From positions 62,001 to 126,000 of the forward strand of contig NZ_BOQP01000024.1 of assembly GCF_018332715.1 (NCBI RefSeq): DNA of 64,000 bases, in the 5' to 3' direction. This DNA is from Winogradskya consettensis. GTDB taxonomy: Bacteria; Actinomycetota; Actinomycetes; Mycobacteriales; Micromonosporaceae. Positions 56,323-64,000 of this stretch are shown piece after piece (positions within the stretch are counted from its first letter, which is position 1; every line of letters starts with the position of its first letter). The notes below the pieces were generated by a model. It saw only the letters and a program-made list of their open reading frames with translations, did no database searches and was not told where the DNA came from. A program made the translations under genes and the position numbers.

Positions 56323-58887
56323 TCAGTCGGTTGCCAGGGCAGCCACCGGGCTGACCTTCGCGGCCTTGCGGGCGGGGAGCACCCCGGCCAGCGCCGTGAG
56401 CACCACCAGCGCGACGAAGACCGCGGCCAGTTGCCATACCGGCAGTGCGAGCGGGGCCTGCAGGCCGAGGGACTGGATGGCGAGCCACGCGTACGGGACG
56501 CCGAGCAGCAGGCCGATCGCCGCGCCGAGGACGCCGTAGAGCGCGGATTCGGTGGTCAGCATCGTGCGGAGACCGGCGCGGGACAGGCCGACGGCGCGGA
56601 GGAGGCCGGATTCGCGGACGCGTTCGACGACGGACAACGCCGTGGTGGTGCCCACGCCGACGACTGCGATGAGGACCGTGAGCCCGACGAGGCCGATGGC
56701 GATCGCGAGGACGCCGTTGAGGACGCCGTTGAGCTGGTCGCGCTGGTCGGCGAGGACCTCCATGCCCAGGCCGGCGCGCCCCTGGGTCAGTTTCTGCACG
56801 GCGTTCAGGGCCGCGTTGCGCCCGTCCTCGCCGGTTTTCGCCGAGTCCGCGAGCATCCCTGTGAGCCCGGCGGGAGCACCCAGCGTGGTCAGGTCGGCGG
56901 GGTCGACCAGCAGGCTGGCCTGCAGGGGTGCGTTGTCGGGCAGGACCGCCGCGACGATGACCTGGACCTTGTGGCCGGCCGAGGTCAGCGTGGTGGTCTG
57001 GCCGGCGCCGAGGCCGGTGTAGTCCGCGGCGAAGCCGGTGAGCACGATCCGGCCCTTGCCCATGTCGGCGAGGGTGCCGGTGCGGACGTCGAGGTTCTTC
57101 AGCGCGGGCAGTGTGGTCAGGCTCAGGTCGACCGCCTGCATGTCGGCGTCGGTGCCGGCGATCCGCACCGTGGGCAGGCGGCGGTAGCCGCTGATGTGGG
57201 CCAGGTCGGGGCTCTGCCCGGCCTTGGTGAGCAGGTCCGCGGGGATCAGGTCGTCGCCCTGGGCGGTGATCTCGAAGTCGGCCGGGGACGAGACGGCAAG
57301 GTCCCGGTCGGCGAGGATCCGGACCGAGGCGCCGGTGACGACGACGCCGGCGATCAGGGTGACGCCGAGCGCGACGACCACGGAGACGGCGGCCGCACGG
57401 CGGGGTGCGCCGCCGACCCCGCCGACGGCGAGCCGGCCGACCGGGCCGAGGCGGCGCAGCGGCAGGCCGAACAGGGCGAGGACGGGACGGACGATCAGCG
57501 GGCCGAGCATGATCAGCGCGAGGTAGGCGAGGGCACCGGAGGCGACGACGGCCATCAGCATGGGTTCGGGGTTGTAGTCCTTGGGGTCGCGGCCGGGCAG
57601 GTTGGTGGCCACGTAGACCGCGGGTGCGGCGGCTGCCAGCGCCGTCAGGGTGCCGAGGACACCGCGCAGGACGCCGATGCCGCGCTTGCCCTGGGTCGAG
57701 CCGGCCGCTCGCAGGGCTTCCAGGGGCGCCACGCGGGCGGCGGAGAACGCCGGGGCGATGACGGCGACGACGGTGATCAGCACGGCGAGCAGGACCACGC
57801 CGAGCATCGGAAGCAGGGGCAGCGTCGGGGAGGCGAGGTTCGTACCTGTCGCGCGTACCAAAGGAGGGATGCCGAAGCCGGCAGCGACCGCGAGGAGCAC
57901 GCCTGCGACACCCACCGCGAACCCGGTCAGTGCCCCTTCCGCGGCGAGCGCTCGCCAGAGCGCGCCGCGGCCCGCCCCGATGGCCCGCAGCAACGCGAGC
58001 TGGCGCATCCGCTGGGCGAAGACGATCCGGAACGTCGACGCGGCGACCAGCCCGGCGGCGAGCACCGCGACCGCGACGAACACGTCGACGGCGATGAAGA
58101 CCTGGTCGACGTCGCCGGCGGCCTCGCGCGCCTCGTTCGCCCGCATCTCGGCGCCGGTGACGACCGAGGCCCGCGGCTGACCCTCCGAGGGTTGGGGGCC
58201 GGCGTCGACGATGCCCTGGAGCGCCGCCTGGACGGTGGCCGGGTCGGTGCCGGGGGCGAGGCGCAGGTCGATCTGCTCCAGCCGGCCGGTGCCGTCGAGC
58301 TTGGTGACCGAGCTCAGGGGCGCGTACGCGATGAATCCGTAGTCGTTCTGACCCTCCACCATCCCGGTGACGGTGAGTGTCACGGGTTTGATCGGCTTGC
58401 CGTCGTCGTCCCAGCCGGTGGTGACGGTGACCGTCGAGCCGACGGGCAGGCCGAGCCGGTCCGCGGTGCGCGGGGTGACCGCGATCTGACCGGGAGCCGA
58501 CGGGTACGCGCCCTGCGTCGTCCGCACCGCCGAGAGCGGCCCGCTGCCGGGGTCGGCGACGACGCCCAGGTACTGCCCGTTCTCCCCGCCGATCTGGGTG
58601 TCGGTGCTGAGCCGCCCGACGGCCTCGGCGACCCCGGGCACCTTCGCGGCGGCCGCGAGCTGACCGGTGTCGATCGGGACGCCGCCGAGCAGTTCCTTGT
58701 CCCCGATGAGCAGGTCGACCGCGGCGGGGGTGCCGCTGAGGCCGTCGAGCACGGTCCGCTCGGCGATGCTCTGGGCGAGCACGCTGGTGTAGACGACGAA
58801 CGACGCGACGAGCACGGCGAGACCGGTCAGCAGCAGCCGCGCCGGGCGCCGGGCGACGCCGGCGAGCTGGGTTCCGAGGACCTTCAC
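56323..58887 (-). CDS. FtsX-like ABC exporter permease, duplicated (about 850 residues)
   Basis: The 854-residue permease has two FtsX domains and about ten membrane helices. The first helix is in RLLLTGLAVLVASFVVYTSV, followed by a large external domain. A first FtsX block lies near ASTFRIVFAQRMRQLALLRAIGAGRGAL-type sequence (residues 275-300), and a last block is LSVVERVRESGLLRAVGLSRAG. This layout occurs in actinobacterial exporters that handle peptides, antibiotics or envelope lipoproteins. The start overlaps the ATPase stop by four bases. A divergent two-component system is the likely regulator, by analogy with antibiotic-responsive exporter modules. Confidence 0.92.
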   Translation of the reverse strand: MKVLGTQLAGVARRPARLLLTGLAVLVASFVVYTSVLAQSIAERTVLDGLSGTPAAVDLLIGDKELLGGVPIDTGQLAAAAKVPGVAEAVGRLSTDTQIGGENGQYLGVVADPGSGPLSAVRTTQGAYPSAPGQIAVTPRTADRLGLPVGSTVTVTTGWDDDGKPIKPVTLTVTGMVEGQNDYGFIAYAPLSSVTKLDGTGRLEQIDLRLAPGTDPATVQAALQGIVDAGPQPSEGQPRASVVTGAEMRANEAREAAGDVDQVFIAVDVFVAVAVLAAGLVAASTFRIVFAQRMRQLALLRAIGAGRGALWRALAAEGALTGFAVGVAGVLLAVAAGFGIPPLVRATGTNLASPTLPLLPMLGVVLLAVLITVVAVIAPAFSAARVAPLEALRAAGSTQGKRGIGVLRGVLGTLTALAAAAPAVYVATNLPGRDPKDYNPEPMLMAVVASGALAYLALIMLGPLIVRPVLALFGLPLRRLGPVGRLAVGGVGGAPRRAAAVSVVVALGVTLIAGVVVTGASVRILADRDLAVSSPADFEITAQGDDLIPADLLTKAGQSPDLAHISGYRRLPTVRIAGTDADMQAVDLSLTTLPALKNLDVRTGTLADMGKGRIVLTGFAADYTGLGAGQTTTLTSAGHKVQVIVAAVLPDNAPLQASLLVDPADLTTLGAPAGLTGMLADSAKTGEDGRNAALNAVQKLTQGRAGLGMEVLADQRDQLNGVLNGVLAIAIGLVGLTVLIAVVGVGTTTALSVVERVRESGLLRAVGLSRAGLRTMLTTESALYGVLGAAIGLLLGVPYAWLAIQSLGLQAPLALPVWQLAAVFVALVVLTALAGVLPARKAAKVSPVAALATD

Positions 58888-59645
58888 CGGCGGGCTCCCA
58901 GCTCCTGCAGAGCGGCGGCGATCGAGCCGTGGTCGGGGTCGTGGAGCTCCCCGGCGATGCGTCCGTCGGCGAGCATGACGACGCGGTCGGCGTACGCGGC
59001 GGCGCCCGGGTCGTGGGTGACCATGACGACGGTCTGGCCGAGCTCGCGCACCGAGTTGCGCAGGAACGTCAGCACCTCGGCGCCGGAGCGCGAGTCCAGG
59101 TTGCCGGTCGGCTCGTCGGCGAAGACGACCTCGGGACGCGATACCAGCGCCCGGGCGACCGCGACCCGCTGCTGCTGGCCGCCGGACAGCTCGCCGGGGC
59201 GGTGCGTGAGCCGGCCGGTGAGACCCAGCGACTCGGTCAGGTGCTGCAGCAGTCCGCGTTCGGCGCTGCGCCCGGCGAGTTCGAGCGGCAGGAGGATGTT
59301 CTGCTCGGCGGTCAGCTGCGGGAGCAGGTTGAACGACTGGAAGACGAAGCCGATCCGCTCGCGGCGCACCTTGGTCAGCACCCGGTCGCTCTGGGCGGTC
59401 AGGTCGGTGCCGCCCAGCAGTGCCCGGCCGGACGTGGCCGTGTCCAGGCCCGCGAGGCAGTGCATCAGCGTGGACTTGCCCGAGCCGGACGGACCCATGA
59501 TGGCGGTGAACTGGGCGCGGGCGAAGCCGACGGTGACGCCGTCGAGGGCACGGACGGCGGTGTCACCGGTGCCGTACACCTTCACCAGGTCCACCGCGGC
59601 GACGGCTGTCGCCTGGGTGATGTCCGGGGCCTGCAGCGGGTGCAT
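58884..59645 (-). CDS. ABC exporter ATP-binding protein (LolD/MacB type)
   Basis: The 253-residue ATPase has Walker A GPSGSGKSTLMHCLAG, Q-loop FVFQSFNLLPQLTAEQNILL, signature LSGGQQQRVAVARAL, Walker B VVFADEPTGNLDSRSG and switch His in MVTHDPGAAAYADRV. It drives the duplicated permease encoded next. ATG 59645 is preceded by TTGGAGGA at six-base spacing; the in-frame extension to 59711 has no support. The short divergent gap to the histidine kinase start probably holds promoters for both. Confidence 0.93.
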   Translation of the reverse strand: MHPLQAPDITQATAVAAVDLVKVYGTGDTAVRALDGVTVGFARAQFTAIMGPSGSGKSTLMHCLAGLDTATSGRALLGGTDLTAQSDRVLTKVRRERIGFVFQSFNLLPQLTAEQNILLPLELAGRSAERGLLQHLTESLGLTGRLTHRPGELSGGQQQRVAVARALVSRPEVVFADEPTGNLDSRSGAEVLTFLRNSVRELGQTVVMVTHDPGAAAYADRVVMLADGRIAGELHDPDHGSIAAALQELGARR

Positions 59646-59798
59646 CGGTCCTCCAAGATTTCTGTGCGAAGTCAACGAGACACAGCCTGGGGTAACCGGG
59701 CATACCCGCACATCGGCCCGCAGCGGGGATCGCGGCCCGGCGTGGATCTGTCTTTCGGCCGATGGGGAGCGACTGACCAGCCATTACGCTGGGTCACG

Positions 59799-60968
59799 AT
59801 GCTGACGCAAAGAAATCTGCTGGTACGGACGGCCCAGGTGGTCGCCCTGTTCCTGATGTTCTGCCTGGGCCTGTTCGACCTGGCCGCCGGCACACTGACG
59901 GACGCGGGCATCCAGACGGCCCTGTTGCGGGTGCTGTGCGCGATCGCCACGGCGGCCGTCTGGCTGCCGCTCTACCAGCAGGGCTCGCGACGGCTGCCGA
60001 TCAACGCGCTCGCGGTCAGCGTGTTCTCACTGCTGCTGACCCTGCGGCTCGCCGCGGCGGACTCCGGGACCCGCAGCTACGGGTTCGCCGAGACGGCCGG
60101 CCTGCTCATGGTCGTCTACGTGGTCGCCCGGCGAGGTCAGCCGCGCTGGTCGATCGGCGCGATCCTGGCGCTCGGGATGGCGGTCGGCTTCCTGCCGCTG
60201 CGCGGCGGCCTCGGCTACTACTCGGTCATCATCGGCCTGATCCAGGGTCTCGCGGCGACCGCCGTCATCGGCGCGGGCGTCTACCTGCGGACGATCGAGA
60301 GCAACAGGCGAAGGGCGATGGATTCCGTACGCGCGGAGCAGCGCGCCGAATTCGCCCGCGACCTGCACGACTTCATCGCCCACCACGTCACCGGCATCGT
60401 CGTGCAGGCCCAGGGCGCCCGGTACATCGCCGAGCAGGACCCGCAACGCGCGATCGAGGCCCTCGAGCGCATCGAGTCCGCGGGCGCCGAGACGATGGCG
60501 TCGATGCGCCGCATGGTCGGTGTCCTGCGCGATCCCGACGCGGAACCGGACGCCCCGCTGGCACCGCTCGCCGGGGTGGACGAGCTGAAACCACTGCTCG
60601 AGCAGTTCACCGCGGCCGGCGGCGCACTCGCCCGCCTGCACGTGGAAGGGGACACTTCCGGCCTGCCCGTCGAGGTGTCCACCTCGGCGTACCGGGTCGT
60701 GATGGAGGCGCTGACCAACATCCGCCGGCACGCGCGGGGCGCCCGGGTCGCGGATGTGTGGATCCGGCGTACCCCCGAATGGCTCCTGGTCCGGGTCGCC
60801 AACGACGGCGAGGCTTCCGGTCCGCCACGCGAGGCACCGGGGTACGGTCTGGTGGGCCTGCAGGAGCGGGTCCGCGCGGTCGGCGGCCGCATCACCGCCG
60901 GGCCGGGCATCGACGGCGGCTGGGTGGTCGACGCGGCACTCCCCCTCGACCGGGCGACAGCGTGGTGA
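59799..60968 (+). CDS. Two-component sensor histidine kinase (NarL/DesK type)
   Basis: The 389-residue kinase has about six membrane helices without a large external domain, which suggests sensing within the membrane or of transporter activity. The HisKA_3 domain has the phospho-His in FARDLHDFIAHHVTGIVVQAQ-type sequence near residue 190. The ATPase part includes VVMEALTNIRRHARGA and GYGLVGLQERVRAVGGRI. It is paired with the response regulator 44 bases downstream. With the divergent ABC exporter it forms a typical sensor-exporter module. Confidence 0.93.
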   Translation: MLTQRNLLVRTAQVVALFLMFCLGLFDLAAGTLTDAGIQTALLRVLCAIATAAVWLPLYQQGSRRLPINALAVSVFSLLLTLRLAAADSGTRSYGFAETAGLLMVVYVVARRGQPRWSIGAILALGMAVGFLPLRGGLGYYSVIIGLIQGLAATAVIGAGVYLRTIESNRRRAMDSVRAEQRAEFARDLHDFIAHHVTGIVVQAQGARYIAEQDPQRAIEALERIESAGAETMASMRRMVGVLRDPDAEPDAPLAPLAGVDELKPLLEQFTAAGGALARLHVEGDTSGLPVEVSTSAYRVVMEALTNIRRHARGARVADVWIRRTPEWLLVRVANDGEASGPPREAPGYGLVGLQERVRAVGGRITAGPGIDGGWVVDAALPLDRATAW

Positions 60969-61012
60969 CCGTTTCTGACCCTCGACCGGCTGTTTCTGAC
61001 AGGAGCAACACA

Positions 61013-61654
61013 GTGATCCGCGTGCTGATCGCCGACGACCAGGCGATGGTCCGGACGGGCTTCGGAATGATCATCGGAGCGCAGCCGGACATGGAGGTGG
61101 TCGGCGAGGCCGCCGACGGCGTCGAGGCGGTGGCCCTGGCCCGCAGCCTGCGCCCCGACGTGGCGCTCTTCGACATCCGGATGCCCCGCATGGACGGCCT
61201 CGAGGCGCTGCGGCTGCTCTCCGGCCCCGGCGTCAAAGACCCGGTCAAGGTCGTCGTGGTGACGACGTTCGACCTCGACGAGTACGTCCACCAGGCGCTG
61301 CGGGGCGGTGCGGCGGGCTTCCTGCTCAAGGACTCCGGCCCGGCCCTGCTCGTGGAGGCGGTCCGAGCGGCGGTCTCCGGCGACGCCCTGATCAGCCCGT
61401 CGATCACCGTACGGCTGCTGGAGCACCTGTCCCCGCCCGCACCCGCCGGCGACGACGGCGGCCTGTCCCCCCGCGAGCTCGACGTCGTGAAACTCGCCGC
61501 CCGCGGCCTCACGAACGCCGAGATCGCCCAGCAGCTCTTCATCTCGGTCGGCACCGTGAAGACCCACCTGGGCAGCGTCCAGACCAAGCTCGGCGCCCGC
61601 AACCGCGTCGAGATCGCCGCCTGGGCCTGGGAACGCCGCCTCGTCAGCGGTTAG
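61013..61654 (+). CDS. LuxR/NarL-family response regulator
   Basis: The 213-residue regulator has a receiver (VLIADDQAMVRTGFGMIIGA, phospho-Asp in VALFDIRMPRMDG, Lys in LLKDSGPALL) and a C-terminal LuxR helix-turn-helix (LSPRELDVVKLAARGLTNAEI, then LFISVGTVKTHLGSVQTKLG). The GTG start follows AGGAG at seven-base spacing. It probably controls the divergent exporter when phosphorylated by the upstream kinase. Its end overlaps the converging GNAT gene by four bases. Confidence 0.95.
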   Translation: MIRVLIADDQAMVRTGFGMIIGAQPDMEVVGEAADGVEAVALARSLRPDVALFDIRMPRMDGLEALRLLSGPGVKDPVKVVVVTTFDLDEYVHQALRGGAAGFLLKDSGPALLVEAVRAAVSGDALISPSITVRLLEHLSPPAPAGDDGGLSPRELDVVKLAARGLTNAEIAQQLFISVGTVKTHLGSVQTKLGARNRVEIAAWAWERRLVSG

Positions 61655-62181
61655 GCACCTGTCGGGAGCCAGTAGCGGCGGACCCGGCCGATCTCGGTGG
61701 TGCGGATGTCCTCCAGCACGCCGCCGTTCTTCTCGATCGTGCGGCGCGAGGCGGCGTTGTCCACGTTGCACGAGAGCAGAGCACGATCAATACCGAGTTT
61801 CTTCGCGTACGCGAGGACTTGCCGCAACGCCGCGCCCGCCAGACCCTTCCCGCGCGCGGCGGGGCGCACGCCGTAGCCGATGTGGCCGCCCGCCTCGAGC
61901 AGGAACTCGTTGAGCTCGTGCCGCAGCGAGATCGTGCCGAGGATCTCGTCACCCTCGACGATCCACCAGTAGGTGCAGTGCACCCAGTCCGGGGCGGGCT
62001 CGATCGCCGGGTCGGACTCGCGCAGCAGCCTGCGGACGAACGCCGCGAAGCCGTCCGTGGTGTCGACATCGTCGCCGGGGCGCATGCCGGACCCGTCCTG
62101 GTGGACGCCGATCCCCCAGTCGTCGCGGGCGTCGAGCCACTGCCGGTGCAGCCGGGACGTCGGGGCGATCAGTTCCGGCAC
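61651..62181 (-). CDS. GNAT family N-acetyltransferase
   Basis: The 176-residue protein shows the acetyl-CoA-binding strand-loop-helix IGYGVRPAARGKGLAGAALR and the later LLSCNVDNAASRRTIEKNGG, standard GNAT blocks. WWIVEGDEILGTISLRHEL provides the preceding strands. The layout resembles enzymes annotated as small-molecule acetyltransferases, but the substrate is not evident. Its start overlaps the MarR gene stop by 13 bases, so it likely belongs to the leftward DUF305-MarR-GNAT unit. Confidence 0.9.
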   Translation of the reverse strand: MPELIAPTSRLHRQWLDARDDWGIGVHQDGSGMRPGDDVDTTDGFAAFVRRLLRESDPAIEPAPDWVHCTYWWIVEGDEILGTISLRHELNEFLLEAGGHIGYGVRPAARGKGLAGAALRQVLAYAKKLGIDRALLSCNVDNAASRRTIEKNGGVLEDIRTTEIGRVRRYWLPTGA

Positions 62182-62681
62182 GGGGGCTCCTCGGGTCGTT
62201 CGTCGGGTTCGGGGGTCTCCAGCCGGGTCAGTATGCGGCGGGCCATGTCCCCGAACTGCGCCAGCTCGGCGGGGCTCAGCACGTCGAGCACGAGCGAGCG
62301 GACGATCTCGACGTGACCGGGGGCGCTGTCGAGGACCTTCTCCCAGCCGGCCCCGGTGAGCACGGCGTTGGTGTAGCGCCCGTCCTCGAGACAGGCTCGG
62401 CGCTCGACCCAGCCCTTGGCCTCGAGCCGTTTCACCACGTGCGACAGCCGGGAGAGGGACCCGTTCGCCAGCGCCGCCAGCGCACTCATCCGGCGGGTGC
62501 GCTCCGGCGCCTCGGACAGGTTCGCCAGCACGAGGTACTCGAAGTGGCTCAGCCCCGAGTCGCGTTGCATCTGCGCGTCGAGGGCGGCCGGCAGCCGCAG
62601 CAGCAGGCCGCCGACGGGCAGCCAGGACTCGAGCTCCCCGGGGTTCAGCCAGCGGGGCGGATCGACGGGTTCGGCACTCAC
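62169..62681 (-). CDS. MarR family transcriptional regulator
   Basis: The 170-residue protein has the winged helix-turn-helix of MarR proteins: LSHFEYLVLANLSEAPERTR, MSALAALANGSLSRLSHVVK (recognition region), RLEAKGWVERRACLEDGRYT (wing) and a helical dimer end. MarR proteins usually repress a nearby efflux or detoxifying gene and release DNA on ligand binding. The GTG start overlaps the DUF305 gene stop by four bases, and the GNAT gene follows, so it probably controls its own operon. Confidence 0.92.
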   Translation of the reverse strand: MSAEPVDPPRWLNPGELESWLPVGGLLLRLPAALDAQMQRDSGLSHFEYLVLANLSEAPERTRRMSALAALANGSLSRLSHVVKRLEAKGWVERRACLEDGRYTNAVLTGAGWEKVLDSAPGHVEIVRSLVLDVLSPAELAQFGDMARRILTRLETPEPDERPEEPPCRN

Positions 62682-63220
62682 GACCCCATCGTAGCGGCGG
62701 CTTGAAGCGTCAACAGGCGCCGGATCTGTTCCTGCCGGGTGGCGGTCATCGCCTCGGCCAGCGCCTTCACCTGCGGGTCCCGCCCGCCGGCGGCCTCCAT
62801 CCGGGCGACCTGCACGACATTGTGGAGATGCCCGAGGAGCATGTTCACCGCCGTACGGTCGAAGGCGTCTCCCTGCGCCGCGGTGAGCTCCGCGATGTCG
62901 GAGGCCCGCAGCGAGTGCAGGTCCCCGTGCCCGGCGTGCACCCCCGTGTCGGGGTCGGCCTCGACGGGCTCGTCCCAGTCACCGAGCCGGCCGCGCATCT
63001 GCGTGCTCTCCCTGGCCCACTGCTCGTGCAGCTCGGCGGTGAGGACGCGGACCCGGGCGTCGCCCGCGCGCTGGGACGCCGGCTCCGCCACCCGGTCGCC
63101 CTGCGCGATGTACTCCAGACTCATCTGCAGGAACATCACATCGGTGCTGTTGTGCCGGTCCGCCGGGGCAGAGCCGCACCCTGCCAGGATCATCACGACC
63201 ACCAGCAGGGCGCTTCTCAT
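62678..63220 (-). CDS. DUF305-like lipoprotein
   Basis: The 180-residue protein begins with a lipoprotein signal (ALLVVVMILAGCGSA, Cys15). The mature part resembles DUF305: DVMFLQMSLEYIAQGDRVAE and FDRTAVNMLLGHLHNVVQVA. In typical members these positions carry paired His (MxxHHxxA) for metal binding. Here the first site has no His and the second has HLH, so metal binding may be reduced or changed. The function is unknown. The AA10 stop is two bases upstream and the MarR start overlaps its stop. Confidence 0.7.
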   Translation of the reverse strand: MRSALLVVVMILAGCGSAPADRHNSTDVMFLQMSLEYIAQGDRVAEPASQRAGDARVRVLTAELHEQWARESTQMRGRLGDWDEPVEADPDTGVHAGHGDLHSLRASDIAELTAAQGDAFDRTAVNMLLGHLHNVVQVARMEAAGGRDPQVKALAEAMTATRQEQIRRLLTLQAAATMGS

Positions 63221-63222
63221 CG

Positions 63223-63963
63223 TCAGACCCGTTCCCACAACGCGGGGACGTTGGGCGGCTCCCACCCGGCGAGCGCGGTGTGGGCCTGCCGGCAGCGGTA
63301 CGAGAGACCGCCGTAGGTGACGAGGTTGCCCGGCACGTACGCCGTACCCGCGGCCCAGGTCCCACCCGCCGGAGGCGGTGTCGTTGTGGGCGGTGTCGTC
63401 GTCGGGGGTGTGGTGGTCGGCGGGGTCGTCGTGGGAGGCGTCGTGCTGCCGCCGCCGATGTTCACATCGACGCAGGCGTAGAACGCGTTCACGGTGTCGG
63501 CGATGTTCCACCGGGCGAGCACGGTCTGCCGCCCGCTGAACCCGCCCATGCTGACCGTGTGCGACTTCGTGGCCCCCGGCTGGGCGCCGCCGTCGTTGAA
63601 CGACGCCAGCAGCGTGTTCCCGATGAAGTACTCCCACGTCGTGGTCGAGTGCCGCGCGGTCAGCACCCAGTTGAACGTCACGCTCTGCCCGACGGTCGCC
63701 ACGGGCCAGTTCTTGCTGGTGTCGTTGAGCACGGTGAACCGCGACCCGCCACCGTTGCACTGCTTCGAGCCCTTCGGCGCCTCGACGCTCTGCGGCTCGT
63801 AGACGATGTCGCCACAGTTCGCGACGGCACCGCTCGCGCAGTTGGCCTGCCGGCTGGGCGGGGACGAGATGTAGCCGTGCGCACTGGCGGGCACCACCGC
63901 GACGAACAGGGATGCGGTGACGGCGGCGATGCTGAACAGGGGAAGGGTGATCCGGCGTCGCAT
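63223..63963 (-). CDS. Secreted AA10 lytic polysaccharide monooxygenase with CBM5/12
   Basis: The 246-residue enzyme oxidatively cleaves crystalline chitin or cellulose outside the cell. After a signal peptide, cleavage after VPASA gives a mature protein starting HGYISSPPSRQ, whose N-terminal His binds copper. The second copper His is 77 residues into the mature protein, in VLTARHSTTTWEYFIG. A Pro/Thr linker of TTPPT repeats leads to a CBM5/12 domain (WAAGTAYVPGNLVTYGGLSY and LAGWEPP). ATG 63963 has GAAGGAGG at six-base spacing, one of the strongest sites seen. The binding module suggests chitin as the natural target. Confidence 0.94.
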   Translation of the reverse strand: MRRRITLPLFSIAAVTASLFVAVVPASAHGYISSPPSRQANCASGAVANCGDIVYEPQSVEAPKGSKQCNGGGSRFTVLNDTSKNWPVATVGQSVTFNWVLTARHSTTTWEYFIGNTLLASFNDGGAQPGATKSHTVSMGGFSGRQTVLARWNIADTVNAFYACVDVNIGGGSTTPPTTTPPTTTPPTTTPPTTTPPPAGGTWAAGTAYVPGNLVTYGGLSYRCRQAHTALAGWEPPNVPALWERV

Positions 63964-64000
63964 GAGGTCCTCCTTCATGGGGGGACGGCAGGCCGGGTGG

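Overview
The window is G+C-rich actinobacterial DNA. Most genes start with ATG or GTG behind GGAGG-like sites, many neighbours overlap by four bases, and the gene set fits a mycelial, motile-spore soil actinomycete: an AA10 chitin monooxygenase, GH43 arabinan hydrolase, F420-type and P450 enzymes, an L,D-transpeptidase and a full chemosensory operon. My best guess is Micromonosporaceae, perhaps Actinoplanes. That is inference from gene content; no rRNA gene is present to confirm it.

Layout. 1-6.8 kb: the tail of an MmyB-type regulator, a VanY-like carboxypeptidase, an orphan membrane histidine kinase, a ROK kinase and a secreted DUF1800/DUF1501 pair. 6.8-11.2 kb: a TIR-membrane-WD40 protein preceded by a degenerate P-loop/TPR protein. 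11.4-18.6 kb: an L-arabinose locus, all leftward: a three-gene sugar ABC importer, araA with an upstream overlapping small ORF, and a LacI regulator. Matching operators overlap the regulator and araA promoters. 18.7-26.8 kb: DUF2252, a PPOX flavin/F420 protein, a secreted GH43 enzyme that probably feeds the arabinose system, a P450, a GNAT, an acyltransferase, a pirin and a small membrane protein. 26.8-28.2 kb: a minisatellite-rich stretch with almost no genes.

28.5-35.6 kb holds one 2,340-residue protein made of low-complexity blocks, a long Ala/Gln/Glu/Arg helix and a C-terminal TPR domain. A diguanylate cyclase converges on it. 36.9-40.9 kb: a MacA/MacB-like tripartite exporter whose gene junctions are full of short tandem repeats. 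41.2-45.5 kb: cell-envelope genes: a small protein, an L,D-transpeptidase, a CAP-domain protein with a Gly/Ala/Pro repeat stalk and a second acyltransferase.

45.6-54.6 kb: seven chemosensory genes in one tightly coupled operon, cheW-cheR(TPR)-cheW-mcp-cheA(REC)-cheB-hybrid kinase. The gene content parallels Wsp-type clusters, but a three-receiver histidine kinase replaces the usual diguanylate-cyclase output. 54.7-56.2 kb: a Crp/Fnr regulator, a small membrane protein and a nucleotidyltransferase-like protein, with a 20-bp palindrome next to the regulator start codon. 56.3-61.7 kb: an FtsX-type ABC exporter divergent from a LuxR-type two-component pair. 61.7-64 kb: a leftward run of AA10 monooxygenase, divergent DUF305 lipoprotein, MarR regulator and GNAT.

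I saw no rRNA, tRNA, CRISPR array, transposase or prophage genes.
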